Shown here one piece after another: positions 9,709 to 20,850 of a stretch of DNA of 64,000 nucleotides (the first letter of the stretch is position 1; every line of letters begins with the position of its first letter). Both the position numbers and the translations under genes were made by a program. The notes under the pieces are model-generated. The model worked only from the letters and a program-made list of their open reading frames with translations, had not been told where the DNA came from and did no database searches. The DNA comes from Sulfuriferula sp. (GTDB lineage: Bacteria > Pseudomonadota > Gammaproteobacteria > Burkholderiales > Sulfuriferulaceae): contig JARLJL010000009.1 of NCBI GenBank assembly GCA_031291235.1, positions 310,208 to 374,207 of the forward strand, in the 5' to 3' direction.

Positions 9709-11007
9709 ATGGCTGAAAAATTTGATGCTATCGTAGTCGGCGCAGGGCCTTCCGGCAACGCCGCCGCTTACACCATGGCAAAAGCTGGGCTGAAAGTGCT
9801 GCAACTGGAACGCGGCGAATATCCCGGCTCGAAAAACGTGCAAGGCGCAATCCTGTATTCGGATGCACTGGAAAAAATCATTCCCGATTTCCGCGACGAC
9901 GCGCCGCTGGAACGCCACATCATCGAGCAGCGCATGTGGGTACTGGACGACGAATCCTACATCGGTACGCACTACCGCTCGGACGAATTCAACAAACCGC
10001 CGTATAACCGCTATACCATCATCCGCGCCCAATTCGACAAATGGTTCTCGGAGAAGGTACAGGAAGCCGGCGCTATGCTGATCTGCGAAACCACCGTTTC
10101 CGACCTGCTGATGGACGGCAAGCGCGTCATCGGCGTGCAGACCGACCGTCTGGGCGGCTCGATTTATGCCGACATCGTCATCCTCGCCGACGGCGTCAAT
10201 TCGCTGCTGGCCACCAAAGCCGGATTCCATCCCGAGCTGGAGCCGAAAAACGTGGCGCTGGCAGTGAAGGAAATCCACTTCATGCCGCAGGAAACTGTGG
10301 AAGCGCGTTTCAACGTCAACGGCGATGCCGGCGTGGTCATCGAAATGGCGGGTAAGATCACCAAGGGCATGATGGGCACCGGCTTCCTCTACACCAACAA
10401 GGAATCGCTGACCATAGGCGTGGGCTGCATGCTCTCAGACCTCAAGCAGCAAAAGATTTCGCCGTACCAGTTGCTGGAGGAAATGAAAGCGCATCCGTCC
10501 ATCGCCCCGATACTGGAAGGCGGCGAAATGAAGGAATACACCGCGCATCTGATACCCGAAGGCGGCTACAAGGCGATCCCCGAATTGTGCGGCGACGGCT
10601 GGATGATCGTCGGCGACTCCGGTATGTTCGTCAATGCCATGCACCGCGAAGGCTCCAATCTGGCGATGACTACCGGCTGCTTTGCCGCAGAGACGGTGAT
10701 CGAACTCGCCGCCGAGCAAAAACCGTTTACCGCCAAGAATCTGGCACGCTATCGCGAAAAACTGAACGAGTCGTTCGTCATCAAGGATCTGAAGAAATAC
10801 AAGAACATGCCCGATGTGTTCCATGCCAATCCGCAATTCTTCACTACTTATCCAGAAATGCTCAATCAGGCCGCGCACAAGATGCTGCGGGTTGACGGCA
10901 TCGACAAGAAGACCAAGGAAAAGCAGATCATGGCCAATTTCAAACAACGGCGTTCGCTGTTCGGCCTGATGGGCGACGCCTACAAACTGTGGAGGGCTTT
11001 CGAATGA
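9709..11007 (+). CDS. fixC: Flavoprotein-quinone oxidoreductase FixC
   Basis: 432-aa ETF:quinone oxidoreductase-like flavoprotein, the FAD subunit that takes the high-potential branch of FixAB bifurcation to quinone. The N-terminal Rossmann motif is [19 protein letters not shown]. The second FAD motif is around [24 protein letters not shown]. An AAAGGAG ribosome site precedes ATG 9709. Its TGA overlaps the fixX ATG (ATGA at 11004-11007). Confidence 0.95.
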   Translation: MAEKFDAIVVGAGPSGNAAAYTMAKAGLKVLQLERGEYPGSKNVQGAILYSDALEKIIPDFRDDAPLERHIIEQRMWVLDDESYIGTHYRSDEFNKPPYNRYTIIRAQFDKWFSEKVQEAGAMLICETTVSDLLMDGKRVIGVQTDRLGGSIYADIVILADGVNSLLATKAGFHPELEPKNVALAVKEIHFMPQETVEARFNVNGDAGVVIEMAGKITKGMMGTGFLYTNKESLTIGVGCMLSDLKQQKISPYQLLEEMKAHPSIAPILEGGEMKEYTAHLIPEGGYKAIPELCGDGWMIVGDSGMFVNAMHREGSNLAMTTGCFAAETVIELAAEQKPFTAKNLARYREKLNESFVIKDLKKYKNMPDVFHANPQFFTTYPEMLNQAAHKMLRVDGIDKKTKEKQIMANFKQRRSLFGLMGDAYKLWRAFE

Positions 11008-11300
11008 GCGCCAACGTCAAAGTCGAAGAAAAGCTGTTCCAGAACCGCTACCGCGTCGATGCCGGACGCCCGCACATCCAGATCAAGGACGAGGAGTTAT
11101 GCGCGTCCCGCTGCGAAACCCAGCAATGCACGGTATGCTGCCCGGCGGGCTGCTACACGCTGGAAGGCAACGGCCGTATTGTACTGATTACCGACGGCTG
11201 TCTGGAATGCGGCACCTGCCGTATCATTTGCAACGATCACCGCAACGTGGCCTGGGAATATCCACGCGGCGGCTACGGCGTACTGTTCAAATTCGGCTAA
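11004..11300 (+). CDS. fixX: Ferredoxin-like protein FixX
   Basis: 98-aa ferredoxin subunit of FixABCX. Cysteines are clustered in [18 protein letters not shown], with a second set in [11 protein letters not shown]. The end GYGVLFKFG is typical of FixX. The ATG at 11004 overlaps the fixC stop and fits the usual FixX length. Confidence 0.94.
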   Translation: MSANVKVEEKLFQNRYRVDAGRPHIQIKDEELCASRCETQQCTVCCPAGCYTLEGNGRIVLITDGCLECGTCRIICNDHRNVAWEYPRGGYGVLFKFG

Positions 11301-11304
11301 CATC

Positions 11305-12576
11305 ATGTCCGGGCATGAAGCTACGGCCGGGCCGATGGCAGTAACCGACAGGGTACACTGGATAGGCGCACTCGACCCGAAGATGCGTACCTTCGACGTC
11401 ATTCTCAAGACACCGAACGGTACCACCTACAATGCCTATCTGGTACGCGGCTCCGATGGTGTCGCGGTCATCGACACCGTCAAGGCCGAAACGGCCGACC
11501 AGTTTTTTGCCCGATTGGAAGCCGTGGCCGACTATGCCGAAATCAAGGTCATCGTGCTCAATCATCTGGAGCCGGATCACTCTGGTGCGCTACCGGAACT
11601 GATGCGGCGCGCGCCTCAGGCAACGCTATACATTTCGGATGCTGCCCAGCTCATGCTCAAGGCCTTGCTCAATAATAGCGACATCGCCTATACGCCAGTC
11701 ACTACCAATGACCGCGTCAGTCTCGGCGATCGTACTTTACGCTTTTTGAACACGCCCTACCTGCACTGGCCGGATACGCAATGCACTTATCTGGAAGAAG
11801 AAGGCGTGCTGTTCTCGGGCGACGTGTTCGGCTGCCACTATTGCGACGAGCAGCTGTTCAACGACAGTGTAGGCGATTTCCGCTTTTCCTTCGAATACTA
11901 TTACTCGCACATTATGCGGCCGTTCAAACAGTATGTGCTGGGTGCGCTGGAGCTGATCGAACCGTTGCAAATCAATCTCATTGCGCCCACTCACGGTCCC
12001 ATCCTGCGCGATCACCCGCGTCATTACATCGAACGCTACCGTGAGCTGTCCACCCCTCATCTGCATCTGGAAATCGACCGTGACGTCAAAACCATGATCA
12101 TTTTCTACATCAGCTCCTACGGCAATACCATGCATATGGCAGAGGCGATCCGTGACGGCGCGGCAGAGGTAGGAGGTTTCCGCATCTCGCTTTACGACCT
12201 CGAAGGAGGCGAAGTCGAACCTTTTGTCGATCTGGTCGAAGAGGCCGACGCAATACTGGTCGGCTCGCCCACCATCAACGGCGATGCGGTGAAACCGGTT
12301 TGGGATCTGCTGTCTTCTTTCGCCCAAATCAACGTCAAAGGCAAGGTTGCCGGCGCCTTCGGTTCCTACGGCTGGTCGGGTGAAGCGGTACGTATGGTCG
12401 AGGACAGGCTGCGCGGCCTGAAAATGCGCGTTCCCGCCGGCGGCTTGCGCATCAAGCTGATACCTAGTGCAGACGAGTTGGAAAACTGCCGCGATTACGG
12501 TCGCGACATCGGCAGTTTCCTCATGGGCAGGCCGCGCGCGCGGGAGATCGACATGTCGCAACTATCGGCAAATTAA
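11305..12576 (+). CDS. Diiron flavoprotein (A-type FDP, O2/NO reductase)
   Basis: 423-aa flavodiiron protein that reduces O2 to water or NO to N2O. The beta-lactamase-like domain keeps all seven diiron ligands in the expected pattern: H87-x-E89-x-D91-H92, H153, D172 and H229. From residue ~262 a flavodoxin domain begins (IIFYISSYGNTMHMAEAI). There is no C-terminal rubredoxin module, so it needs a separate donor; the neighbouring ferredoxins are candidates. It starts only 4 bp after fixX, so it is very likely co-transcribed and plausibly scavenges oxygen near nitrogenase (inference). Confidence 0.93.
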   Translation: MSGHEATAGPMAVTDRVHWIGALDPKMRTFDVILKTPNGTTYNAYLVRGSDGVAVIDTVKAETADQFFARLEAVADYAEIKVIVLNHLEPDHSGALPELMRRAPQATLYISDAAQLMLKALLNNSDIAYTPVTTNDRVSLGDRTLRFLNTPYLHWPDTQCTYLEEEGVLFSGDVFGCHYCDEQLFNDSVGDFRFSFEYYYSHIMRPFKQYVLGALELIEPLQINLIAPTHGPILRDHPRHYIERYRELSTPHLHLEIDRDVKTMIIFYISSYGNTMHMAEAIRDGAAEVGGFRISLYDLEGGEVEPFVDLVEEADAILVGSPTINGDAVKPVWDLLSSFAQINVKGKVAGAFGSYGWSGEAVRMVEDRLRGLKMRVPAGGLRIKLIPSADELENCRDYGRDIGSFLMGRPRAREIDMSQLSAN

Positions 12577-12999
<423 letters not shown>

Positions 13000-13060
13000 A
13001 TATTGCACAAATCACATTGCAGCACTTCATCAGCCGTCACGTAATTCAAGGAGATCCTTC

Positions 13061-13348
13061 ATGGCCAAAGCCATATTAACTTTCGCCGATATCGGCGTTT
13101 CGGTGACGGTGCCTGCCGGTACCCGCATCATCGAGGTCTCGGAAAAGGTTGGTGCCGGTATCGTCTACGGCTGCCGCGAAAGCGACTGCGGCACCTGTCT
13201 GACCGAAGTGATATCCGGCATGGAAAATCTGTCCGAGCCATCTCCGATAGAGCGCGCCACGCTGGCCGAACACAAAGCCGGCGCCAACATGCGGCTCGCC
13301 TGTCAGACGCTGGTGTTAGGCGACGCCACCATCAAACCGGCAATCTGA
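13061..13348 (+). CDS. Short plant-type [2Fe-2S] ferredoxin, paralogue of the preceding gene
   Basis: 95-aa ferredoxin nearly co-linear with the preceding protein: both start MAKA and share the VTVP-GTRIIE-SEKVG core. It lacks the ~25-30 residue insertion. Ligands are C38, C43, C46 and C81. The ATG at 13061 is preceded by AAGGAG at about 13048-13053. It is likely a product of tandem duplication, and a candidate electron carrier between FixABCX and nitrogenase or the diiron flavoprotein. The exact partner is unknown. Confidence 0.85.
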   Translation: MAKAILTFADIGVSVTVPAGTRIIEVSEKVGAGIVYGCRESDCGTCLTEVISGMENLSEPSPIERATLAEHKAGANMRLACQTLVLGDATIKPAI

Positions 13349-13381
13349 ACACGCTATTTTTACTTAACTGAAGGAAACATT

Positions 13382-13705
13382 ATGTCCAAGCCCGTCAAAC
13401 ATGTATTCGTTTGTTCGCAATCGCGCCCCGATGGTCATCCGCGCGGTTCATGCGCGCAAAAAGGCTGCAACGAAGTATTGCAGACCTTCTGGCAGGAATT
13501 GCAGAAACGCAATGCCTACGACCGCATCGCCGTGACCTACTCCGGCTGCCTCGGCCCCTGCGATCAGGGCGCCAATGTGCTGGTCTATCCTGAAGGTGTG
13601 CTCTACGGCCATGTGACCAAGGCAGATGTAGTGGAAATCTTCGACTCGCATCTAATCGACGATGTGCCTGTCGAACGTTTACGCGTGGCAGCGAGCATCT
13701 GGTAA
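13382..13705 (+). CDS. Thioredoxin-fold [2Fe-2S] ferredoxin (Shethna protein I-like)
   Basis: 107-aa protein of the thioredoxin-like ferredoxin family (Clostridium pasteurianum 2Fe ferredoxin, Azotobacter FeSI). Cluster ligands are C11 and C24 in the N-terminal half, and C56-x3-C60 in SGCLGPCDQG; C29 is extra. The family is often encoded near nif genes and is thought to interact with nitrogenase components. Its TAA overlaps the next ATG by one base. Confidence 0.88.
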   Translation: MSKPVKHVFVCSQSRPDGHPRGSCAQKGCNEVLQTFWQELQKRNAYDRIAVTYSGCLGPCDQGANVLVYPEGVLYGHVTKADVVEIFDSHLIDDVPVERLRVAASIW

Positions 13706-14199
13706 TGAAGCTCATGGATGCCGTCAGCGGCGACCCGCTGACCCTGTTCGGCGGGGAAGCCAGCCCGGTAATCGCGCAATTGCTGCAGGATGCGGCAGCC
13801 GCATATCAGCAGACGACGCGCGCCGAGGCGATATTGTGGAGCGCGCAGGCCATCAACCCGGCTTGCCTGCCGGTGTATTTTGCCCTGTACAAGTTTTATT
13901 TTTACAAGTGCCGCTTGGCCGATGCGGAGAAAGTGGCGCTGATGGGGCTGGAAACGGCCGCACGCCAGGCCGGGATAACCTCTGACTGGACGCAGTTGTC
14001 TGCGGATTCTGCGGACTGGGGCCAGACCGACCAACCCCAGCATTTTTATCTGTTTACGCTAAAAGCGCTGGCCTTTATACGCCTGCGCCTGAGGCAACGC
14101 GCCGACAGCCTGACCCTGCTCGCCAAGCTGCAGGAACTCGACCCTCGCGACACCGTAGGCAGTTCCGTCATACGCGACCTGGCAGCGGAACTGATTTAG
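13705..14199 (+). CDS. Nif-cluster-associated protein, TPR-like, function unknown
   Basis: 164-aa predicted all-helical protein. The segment with AEAILWSAQAINPACLPVYFALYKFYFY, then ADAEKVALMGLETAARQAG, then FTLKALAFIRLRL and LTLLAKLQELDP reads like two or three tetratricopeptide repeats. It overlaps the ferredoxin stop by one base, so it is translationally coupled to the redox genes. A protein-interaction role in the same pathway is plausible, but I do not recognise a named family. Confidence 0.75.
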   Translation: MKLMDAVSGDPLTLFGGEASPVIAQLLQDAAAAYQQTTRAEAILWSAQAINPACLPVYFALYKFYFYKCRLADAEKVALMGLETAARQAGITSDWTQLSADSADWGQTDQPQHFYLFTLKALAFIRLRLRQRADSLTLLAKLQELDPRDTVGSSVIRDLAAELI

Positions 14200-14268
14200 C
14201 AATCTGCGTTTTTTGTTGATCGGGTCTGTGCCTGCCGTTGATACGGCAGACGCAGACTCGGTCACATA

Positions 14269-14541
14269 TCAATGGCTGGGCGGCACATACCCTTGCACCT
14301 GATCCGCGCCGTCGCCGAAGAAATATTTTTCGACCTGTTCCATCAGATATTTGCGCGCTTTGGCATCGGCCAGATTGAGGCGGTTTTCGTTGACCAGCAT
14401 TGTTTGCTGACGCAACCAGCCTGCCCATGCCTCTTTCGACACATTGGCATACAGCCGTTGTCCCATTTCGCCCGGTAACGGCGGAAAGTCCAGACCTTCG
14501 GCTTCCCGACCCAATTTGATGCAATTAACCATTCTAGCCAT
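14269..14541 (-). CDS. yggX: Iron-trafficking / oxidative damage protection protein YggX
   Basis: 90-aa protein, the usual length for YggX (91 in E. coli), which limits oxidative damage to Fe-S clusters and helps iron handling. It starts [21 protein letters not shown], typical of the family, and contains the [15 protein letters not shown] block. ATG 14541 is chosen because GGAG lies just upstream on the minus strand and the homologous start is MAR/MVNC. It converges on the TPR-like gene. Confidence 0.95.
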   Translation of the reverse strand: MARMVNCIKLGREAEGLDFPPLPGEMGQRLYANVSKEAWAGWLRQQTMLVNENRLNLADAKARKYLMEQVEKYFFGDGADQVQGYVPPSH

Positions 14542-14562
14542 TTCCAATACTCCGGTTATCAA

Positions 14563-15621
14563 TTAAACATTAACGATGGTTTGGTCTTCGCCTTCACCAC
14601 GTGCGCGTATGGTGCCGATACGATGTACGGTCTCGCCTGCCGCTGTCAGTTGCTGCATGGCCGCAGCAGCCTGTTCCTGGGCAACGATGACGACCATGCC
14701 GATACCGCAATTGAATGTGCGATGCATCTCTGCGTCGGCGACGCCGCCTTGCTGTTGCAACCAGCGGAAGATAGGGGGCATTTCCCAGCTATGGCCGTCG
14801 ATTTCAGCTGTCAGATTTTCTGCCAATATGCGCGGCACATTGCCGGTCAGGCCGCCGCCGGTGATGTGCGCCATACCCTTGACCGGCATGCTCGCCATCA
14901 GTGCCAGCAGCGGTTTGACGTAAATACGGGTCGGCGTCATCAGGACGTCGGCCATTTTGCGGCCGTGGAAATCGGCATTGACGTCAACGCCGCTCACCTC
15001 GATGATTTTACGAATCAGCGAATAGCCGTTGGAATGCGGGCCGCTAGAAGCCAGACCGAGCACCGCGTCGCCGGGGCAGATGGTGCTGCCGTCGATTATG
15101 GCGTCGCGTTCAACCACGCCGACGGCAAATCCGGCCAAATCGTATTCGCCTGCAGGATACATGCCCGGCATTTCTGCCGTTTCGCCGCCGATCAACGCGC
15201 AGCCTGCCTGTTCGCAGCCTTGCGCGATGCCTTTGATGACTTGTTCCGCCACATCGACGTCCAGCTTGCCGCAGGCGAAATAATCCAGGAAAAATAGCGA
15301 CTCGGCGCCTTGCACCAGAATGTCGTTCACACTCATGCCGACCAGATCGATGCCGACTGTGTCGTGCTTGTCGAGCATGAACGCCAGTTTGAGTTTGGTG
15401 CCAACGCCATCGGTACCGGATACCAGTACCGGATTCTTGTACTTCGCAGGCAGCCCCATTAACGCGCCGAAACCGCCGATGCCGCCCAGCACTTCCGGAC
15501 GCATGGTGCGCTTGGCCCAAGGCTTGATACGGTCAACCAGCGCATCGCCTGCATCGATATCGACACCGGCATCGCGGTAGGAGAGGGAAGGTTTATTTGG
15601 GCTGGTCAAGATTAAGCTCAT
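14563..15621 (-). CDS. purM: Phosphoribosylformylglycinamidine cyclo-ligase PurM
   Basis: 352-aa AIR synthetase, step 5 of purine synthesis (FGAM + ATP to AIR). It starts [25 protein letters not shown] and carries [26 protein letters not shown] and [13 protein letters not shown]. The frame extends upstream without a stop, but the homologous start and length place the ATG at 15621. It is divergent from the permease gene, with a 34-bp gap. Confidence 0.96.
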   Translation of the reverse strand: MSLILTSPNKPSLSYRDAGVDIDAGDALVDRIKPWAKRTMRPEVLGGIGGFGALMGLPAKYKNPVLVSGTDGVGTKLKLAFMLDKHDTVGIDLVGMSVNDILVQGAESLFFLDYFACGKLDVDVAEQVIKGIAQGCEQAGCALIGGETAEMPGMYPAGEYDLAGFAVGVVERDAIIDGSTICPGDAVLGLASSGPHSNGYSLIRKIIEVSGVDVNADFHGRKMADVLMTPTRIYVKPLLALMASMPVKGMAHITGGGLTGNVPRILAENLTAEIDGHSWEMPPIFRWLQQQGGVADAEMHRTFNCGIGMVVIVAQEQAAAAMQQLTAAGETVHRIGTIRARGEGEDQTIVNV

Positions 15622-15655
15622 TTCGTTTAAGGTAATTTGTGTTATTTTACCGCAA

Positions 15656-16723
15656 ATGAACACGTCACGATTAAACACTGAATGGATTTGGGCAATTATT
15701 GCCGTCGTCGTCTTTATCGGTATGCTGTATCTGCTTGCGCCGATTTTGACGCCGTTCCTGATTGCGGGGATTCTGGCATACATTTGCAACCCATTGGCCG
15801 ATCGGCTGGAGCGCCTGAAATTCCCGCGTACGCTGGCCACGCTGGTGGTGCTGATGGGCGTCTCTCTGGTCTTTTTGTTTCTGGCACTACTGCTATTGCC
15901 GGTAGTGCAAAATGAAACCGCGCATTTTATCGAGCGCCTGCCTGATTATCTGATCTGGATACAAACCCGGCTAGCACCGATGCTGCACGACAGGCTGGGT
16001 TTGACCTTGCCGGGCCTGGCTGATCTGCAAAATATGGCCAAAGCGCACATGCAGGGCGTTGGCAATGCAGCGGGGGCATTATTACCCTCGCTTAAAAGCG
16101 GCACGCTCACCGCACTGAACATCCTCGTCGATGTATTATTGATACCGGTCGCGCTCTTTTACATGCTGCGCGACTGGGATAACTTCATGCTCAAACTAGG
16201 TGACCTCATACCGCGCCGCTGGTACGAACAAACGCTGAACATTGCACGTGAAATCGACAGCATCCTCGCCCAGTTTTTACGCGGCCAAATACTGGTCATG
16301 CTGATCATGGCGGCTTTTTATGCCACCGCATTATGGGCCGTCGGTCTGGAATATGCACTGCCCATAGGCATACTAGCGGGGTTGCTGATATTCATACCCT
16401 ATGTCGGTGCGACACTAGGTCTGGGACTGGCCTCGCTGGCCGGTCTGGTGCAGTTTAATGATATTGCTGACCTGATTCCCGTATGGCTTGTGTTCGTCGC
16501 CGGGCAGGCGATAGAAAGCATGGGCATCACTCCCTGGCTGGTAGGTGAGCGTATCGGCCTGCATCCGCTGGCGGTCATCTTCGCACTGCTGGCATTCGGC
16601 CAGATCTTCGGTTTCTTCGGTATTCTGCTCGCGCTTCCGATTTCGGCAGCATTATGGGTAGGCTTGCGGCATATCAAACTCGCCTATCAACGCAGTAACC
16701 TATACCGGCATCCAAAGGTATAA
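15656..16723 (+). CDS. AI-2E / PerM-family membrane permease
   Basis: 355-aa inner-membrane protein of the AI-2 exporter/PerM family with about seven hydrophobic segments. It opens with a membrane pair ([20 protein letters not shown]) and ends with a cluster of helices including [14 protein letters not shown] and the conserved region around [22 protein letters not shown]. Substrate unknown. The gene commonly lies next to purM in betaproteobacteria, where purM and hda/dnaA-helper genes are neighbours. Confidence 0.88.
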   Translation: MNTSRLNTEWIWAIIAVVVFIGMLYLLAPILTPFLIAGILAYICNPLADRLERLKFPRTLATLVVLMGVSLVFLFLALLLLPVVQNETAHFIERLPDYLIWIQTRLAPMLHDRLGLTLPGLADLQNMAKAHMQGVGNAAGALLPSLKSGTLTALNILVDVLLIPVALFYMLRDWDNFMLKLGDLIPRRWYEQTLNIAREIDSILAQFLRGQILVMLIMAAFYATALWAVGLEYALPIGILAGLLIFIPYVGATLGLGLASLAGLVQFNDIADLIPVWLVFVAGQAIESMGITPWLVGERIGLHPLAVIFALLAFGQIFGFFGILLALPISAALWVGLRHIKLAYQRSNLYRHPKV

Positions 16724-16752
16724 TACTGATTTTAATTAAAAGAAACTCGCAA

Positions 16753-17634
16753 ATGACCGCCGCGCTCCTCGAATCACATATCCCTTCGTTGCAACTCCTG
16801 TCGCGCGGCAAAGTCCGCGACCTTTATGCTGTCGACGATCGGCGCCTGCTTATCGTCGCGACTGACCGTCTATCGGCGTTCGACGTCGTGCTGCCGACGC
16901 CGATCCCGGGCAAGGGTGCGGTACTGACCGAGATCTCGCATTTCTGGTTTAAACAGCTGGCGGACGTCATCCCCAATCACCTGACCGGCGACGCCCCCGA
17001 ATCAGTTGTACAGGCCAGCGAACGCGATCAGGTCAGTGGGCGTGCCATGGTGGTCAAACGCCTCAAGCCGCTGCCGGTAGAAGCCATCGTGCGCGGCTAT
17101 CTGGTCGGCTCCGGCTGGAAGGAATATCAGGCCAGCGGCAGCGTATGCGGCATTCCGCTGCCTGCCGGTCTGGCGCAGGCTGCGCAATTGCCACAGCCGC
17201 TGTTTACCCCTTCGACCAAGGCCGAAGTCGGCGCGCATGACGAAAATATCGATTTTGCCCGCGCCGAACAATTGCTTGGCGCGGATATTGCCGCGCAAGT
17301 GCGTGACGCCAGTATCGCGCTTTACTCTCGCGCCGCCGCCTATGCGCTGACGCGCGGCATCATCATAGCCGACACCAAATTTGAATTCGGTCTGGACGAC
17401 AGTGGCAAGCTGTATGTGATCGACGAGGTGCTCACTCCCGACTCATCCCGCTTCTGGCCTGCCGATGAATACAAAACCGGCAGCAACCCTGCTAGCTTCG
17501 ACAAGCAATTCGTACGCGACTGGCTGGAAAGCTCGGGCTGGAACAAGCAGCCGCCGGCACCGCAACTGCCCGCAGAGATCGCAATAAAAACCGGTGAAAA
17601 ATACCGCGAAGCAGTAAGCCGCCTGATGCGCTAG
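16753..17634 (+). CDS. purC: Phosphoribosylaminoimidazole-succinocarboxamide synthase PurC
   Basis: 293-aa SAICAR synthase, purine pathway step 8 (CAIR + aspartate). Signature regions are [49 protein letters not shown] and [17 protein letters not shown]. The length matches the longer, yeast-ADE1-like bacterial form. A TATAAT at 16719-16724 lies ahead of the ATG but without a good -35. Confidence 0.96.
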   Translation: MTAALLESHIPSLQLLSRGKVRDLYAVDDRRLLIVATDRLSAFDVVLPTPIPGKGAVLTEISHFWFKQLADVIPNHLTGDAPESVVQASERDQVSGRAMVVKRLKPLPVEAIVRGYLVGSGWKEYQASGSVCGIPLPAGLAQAAQLPQPLFTPSTKAEVGAHDENIDFARAEQLLGADIAAQVRDASIALYSRAAAYALTRGIIIADTKFEFGLDDSGKLYVIDEVLTPDSSRFWPADEYKTGSNPASFDKQFVRDWLESSGWNKQPPAPQLPAEIAIKTGEKYREAVSRLMR

Positions 17635-17692
17635 CCATCTGCAAGCGGGGCATCCGGGTACGCATTGCACAACCCGGACTTGCTGCCGCGGC

Positions 17693-19093
17693 TTACTCCG
17701 CGGCTAGCCCCAGCTCCTGAATTTTACGAGTCAGTGTATTACGGCCCAGTCCCAGCAGATTGGCGGCTTCAATACGTCGTCCGCCAGTGTGTTTGAGCGC
17801 GATATTAATCAGGGTTTTCTCGAAATCTTGGGTCAGCCCTTCGATAATACCTACCTCGCCCCGGCTCAACGCAGCATCCGCCGTATGTGCCAATGCCTGC
17901 AACCAGTCACCGCTAACCTGTTCGGACTGGCTGGCATTCAGGATCTCGGGCGGCAAATCCGACACGTCCACACTGTTGCCAGGCGCCATCACGGTTAACC
18001 AATGACAGACGTTTTCCAATTGCCGCACATTGCCACTCCAGCCGAACTGACTCAGATGCCTGATTGCCGCTTCGGACAGCTTCTTGGCTTCAACGCCTTG
18101 CTCCTGTGCGCTCTTTTGCAGGAAATGCTTGGCCAGCAGCGCAATGTCCTCGCTGCGTTCGCGCAGTGCAGGCAGGCGCAAGCGGATGACATTCAGGCGG
18201 TGGTATAAATCTTCGCGGAACAGACCTTCCTTCACCCGCGTTTCCAGATCCTGATGCGTCGCCGCAATAACACGCACATTGACCTTGATCGGCTGATGTC
18301 CGCCGACGCGATAAAACTGCCCGTCTGCCAGCACACGCAGCAATCGCGTCTGCAACTCGGCCGGCATGTCGCCGATTTCATCCAGGAACAGCGTGCCGCC
18401 GTCGGCCTGTTCGAACCGGCCGCGCCGTTGAACTGCTGCGCCGGTAAAAGCGCCGCGCTCATGCCCGAACAATTCGGACTCCAGCAAATCCTTGGGGATG
18501 GCCGCCGTATTCAGCGCAATAAACGGCTTGCTGGCGCGCGGGCTGTGACGATGCAGCGCCGATGCGACGAGTTCTTTACCGGTACCCGATTCGCCGGTAA
18601 TCAGCACCGTGGTATGCGATTGCGACAGCCGGCCTATGGCGCGAAACACTTCCTGCATGGCGGGGGCCTGTCCTAGTATCTCCGGTACGCCTTCAACATG
18701 CACTGCAGCGGCGGCTTCATCCACCCGCATGCTTTCGTCGATCGCCCGGCGTATCAGCTCTATGGCATGATCCACATCGAACGGCTTGGGCAGATATTCG
18801 AACGCGCCGCCCTGGAATGCAGCCACCGCAGATTCCAGATCGGAATAAGCCGTCATGATAATGACCGGCAGCTTGGGGTAGCGGCTTTTCAGTTGTTGCA
18901 GCAAATCCAGACCCGATCCGCCGGGCATGTGAATATCGCTTACCACTACCTGCGGCATGCTCTGCTCCAGCGCCGTCACCACCTCGGGCACCGAAGTGAA
19001 GCTAACGAAGTCGATACCTTCGCGCTGCAAGGCTTTTTCGAATACCCAACGAATAGAACGATCGTCGTCAATAATCCAAACTGGTTTAGTCAT
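17693..19093 (-). CDS. ntrC: Nitrogen regulation response regulator NtrC
   Basis: 466-aa sigma-54 activator of nitrogen assimilation genes. The N-terminal receiver has phosphoacceptor D53 ([11 protein letters not shown]). The AAA+ domain carries Walker A GESGTGKE, the sigma-54 contact loop GAFTGA and Walker [11 protein letters not shown]. The C-terminal Fis-type HTH is at [22 protein letters not shown]. It lies 22 bp downstream of ntrB on the same strand. Its own predicted targets include glnA, whose upstream region holds NtrC sites. Confidence 0.97.
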   Translation of the reverse strand: MTKPVWIIDDDRSIRWVFEKALQREGIDFVSFTSVPEVVTALEQSMPQVVVSDIHMPGGSGLDLLQQLKSRYPKLPVIIMTAYSDLESAVAAFQGGAFEYLPKPFDVDHAIELIRRAIDESMRVDEAAAAVHVEGVPEILGQAPAMQEVFRAIGRLSQSHTTVLITGESGTGKELVASALHRHSPRASKPFIALNTAAIPKDLLESELFGHERGAFTGAAVQRRGRFEQADGGTLFLDEIGDMPAELQTRLLRVLADGQFYRVGGHQPIKVNVRVIAATHQDLETRVKEGLFREDLYHRLNVIRLRLPALRERSEDIALLAKHFLQKSAQEQGVEAKKLSEAAIRHLSQFGWSGNVRQLENVCHWLTVMAPGNSVDVSDLPPEILNASQSEQVSGDWLQALAHTADAALSRGEVGIIEGLTQDFEKTLINIALKHTGGRRIEAANLLGLGRNTLTRKIQELGLAAE

Positions 19094-19115
19094 GATATTC
19101 CGTCATTAATATATA

Positions 19116-20162
19116 TTAGAGACTACCCAGCGGCAGCAACAAGGTAAAACAAGTGCGTCCGGGCTGGCTTTCTACTTCTATGGTACCGTGGTGCTGATGC
19201 ACAAACGTCTGCGCCAAAGTCAGCCCCAATCCGCTGCCGCCTTCCCGGGCGGAAACCAGCGGAAAGAAAATGCGATCGCGCACCGACTCGGGTATCCCGG
19301 GGCCGTTATCTATAATCTGTATCTGGGCCGCCAGCGGGTAACGCTTCATTGCCAGGGTAACTTGTCTGGCTATCCGCGTTCGCAGGCATATCTCGCCGCG
19401 ACCTTGCAGCGCTTGCACTGCATTGCGCACGATGTTAAGCACGACCTGAATCAGCTGCTCGCGATCACCTACGATATCCGGAATGCTGGTATCGTAATCG
19501 CGCCGTATCATCAGGCCCTTGGGCGTTTCGGCCAGCGTCACGCTACGCACTCTTTCCAGCACCTCATGAATATTCAGCGCATTAATTTGCGGCAAACGAT
19601 GCGGGGTCAGCAACCTGTCCATCAGCGATTGCAGCCGATCCGACTCCTGTATGATCACCTGCGTATATTCGCGGTTCTCCGTGGACAGCTCATGCTCCAG
19701 CAATTGCGCCGCACCGCGTATGCCGCCTAGCGGATTCTTGATTTCATGCGCGAGATTGCGCACCAGTTCGCGATTGGCTTGCTGTTGCAATAACATGTGT
19801 TCGTCCCGCGCAATTTTCAATTGCTGATCCATGGCATGAAATTCCAGCATAAATGCTGCAGCAGGACTTTCCACCGGGGTAAAAGTCGCACTCACTTGCA
19901 AGGCAACGTCGCCAATCTGCACATGCAATTCATGCTCGGTAAAACTGGCGTTATGCGCTATTGCGTAATCCAGCGCCGCATTAAGCTGAGCGGGCAGACG
20001 AAAAATATCGCTCAACGGCAAACCTTTAACTTGCACCACACTTAACGCCATTAAATTTTCAGCCGCCGGATTGATGTAGCGCACGCAGCGCTGTTCATCC
20101 AATGCCAAAACTGCCGTTGCCAACCATTCGAGACCGGAAAAATAAGGATTCATGTGTTCCAT
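19116..20162 (-). CDS. ntrB: Nitrogen regulation sensor kinase NtrB
   Basis: 348-aa cytosolic histidine kinase/phosphatase acting on NtrC under PII control. A PAS domain occupies the first ~120 residues. The phospho-acceptor histidine is in NLAHEIKNPLGGIRGAA. The ATPase domain follows with N-box NIVRNAVQAL, DNGPGIPESVRDRIFFP and GSGLGLTLAQT. There is no transmembrane segment. Either the ATG at 20162 or the one three codons later (MNPYFSG) could be used. Confidence 0.96.
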   Translation of the reverse strand: MEHMNPYFSGLEWLATAVLALDEQRCVRYINPAAENLMALSVVQVKGLPLSDIFRLPAQLNAALDYAIAHNASFTEHELHVQIGDVALQVSATFTPVESPAAAFMLEFHAMDQQLKIARDEHMLLQQQANRELVRNLAHEIKNPLGGIRGAAQLLEHELSTENREYTQVIIQESDRLQSLMDRLLTPHRLPQINALNIHEVLERVRSVTLAETPKGLMIRRDYDTSIPDIVGDREQLIQVVLNIVRNAVQALQGRGEICLRTRIARQVTLAMKRYPLAAQIQIIDNGPGIPESVRDRIFFPLVSAREGGSGLGLTLAQTFVHQHHGTIEVESQPGRTCFTLLLPLGSL

Positions 20163-20268
20163 GCAGTTGCACTACAAAAATGAAGACAAAACGATGCACT
20201 GAAATAGGACATTAGCATTACCCAATAAATAATTCAGTCCTAAGTAAGCAATTAGTAAGCCAGAAATG

Positions 20269-20745
20269 TTATTTGACGCTACTTAGTTCTTTTCTGAGGG
20301 CATTAATATTGTCGCGATGCAGTTTAATATTGCTATCGAGCTTATCGAGCCGGGCAATATAAGCTGGACTGCTGACTTTTTCGCCGGGGCGTAGCGTTTC
20401 GCCGTCTTTTCTGGCAGTGACAGCGTCGGTCAATGCCTGTTCTTCGGTGTGCAATTCGTCTTCCAGTACATTTCGTCGCACATTATCACGCTGACGCTGC
20501 ACGCCTGCGTCTACGCGCGGAAAACTGCTAGGCGTAGTATCGACTGATGCCTTCCTATGCGCAGACTCAGCGGCGTTTCCGGATCGAACCATGGGTGTTG
20601 CAACCGGCCCCAGGTCAAGCCGTTTGGCGCCTTTGACTGGCCGGTCGGTATAAGTCACCTGGCCCGAAGCATCAATATGCTTGTATATATCGGCATGCGC
20701 CGGCACCACTGCACACAGGCTTAATATCAGGAAGGGTAATTTCAT
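20269..20745 (-). CDS. DUF4124 domain protein, secreted
   Basis: 158-aa protein with an N-terminal signal peptide (hydrophobic to residue ~18, cut after AHA) and a DUF4124 region (DIYKHIDASGQVTYTDRPVKGA). A charged helical C-terminal half follows (LEDELHTEEQALTDAV, then LDSNIKLHRDNINALRKEL). Genes of this family often sit beside ntrB/glnA in betaproteobacteria. Function unknown, likely periplasmic. Confidence 0.85.
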   Translation of the reverse strand: MKLPFLILSLCAVVPAHADIYKHIDASGQVTYTDRPVKGAKRLDLGPVATPMVRSGNAAESAHRKASVDTTPSSFPRVDAGVQRQRDNVRRNVLEDELHTEEQALTDAVTARKDGETLRPGEKVSSPAYIARLDKLDSNIKLHRDNINALRKELSSVK

Positions 20746-20805
20746 ATTTAGGCTGATCCGCGAATGGATTGAGTTTATGGCAAGCCTAGCAGGGATGCAA
20801 CCCCA

Positions 20806-20835
20806 ATAAAAAAGGGGCGGAAATCCGCCCCTTTT
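20806..20835 (-). terminator. Rho-independent terminator after glnA
   Basis: An 11-bp GC-rich stem (AAAAGGGGCGG / CCGCCCCTTTT, 20810-20835) with a 4-base loop. Read on the minus strand it is followed by a run of T. It lies 15 bp past the glnA stop. Confidence 0.9.
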
Positions 20836-20850
20836 CAGCTGCCGTGTAAC

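Noticed and set aside
16719-16724. TATAAT as a purC promoter
   Set aside because: Nothing resembling -35 at 16-18 bp spacing, so it is not listed as a promoter.
20163-20268. NtrC or sigma-54 site upstream of ntrB
   Set aside because: GTGCA-like fragments are present but no dyad with the correct spacing and no -24/-12 pair.
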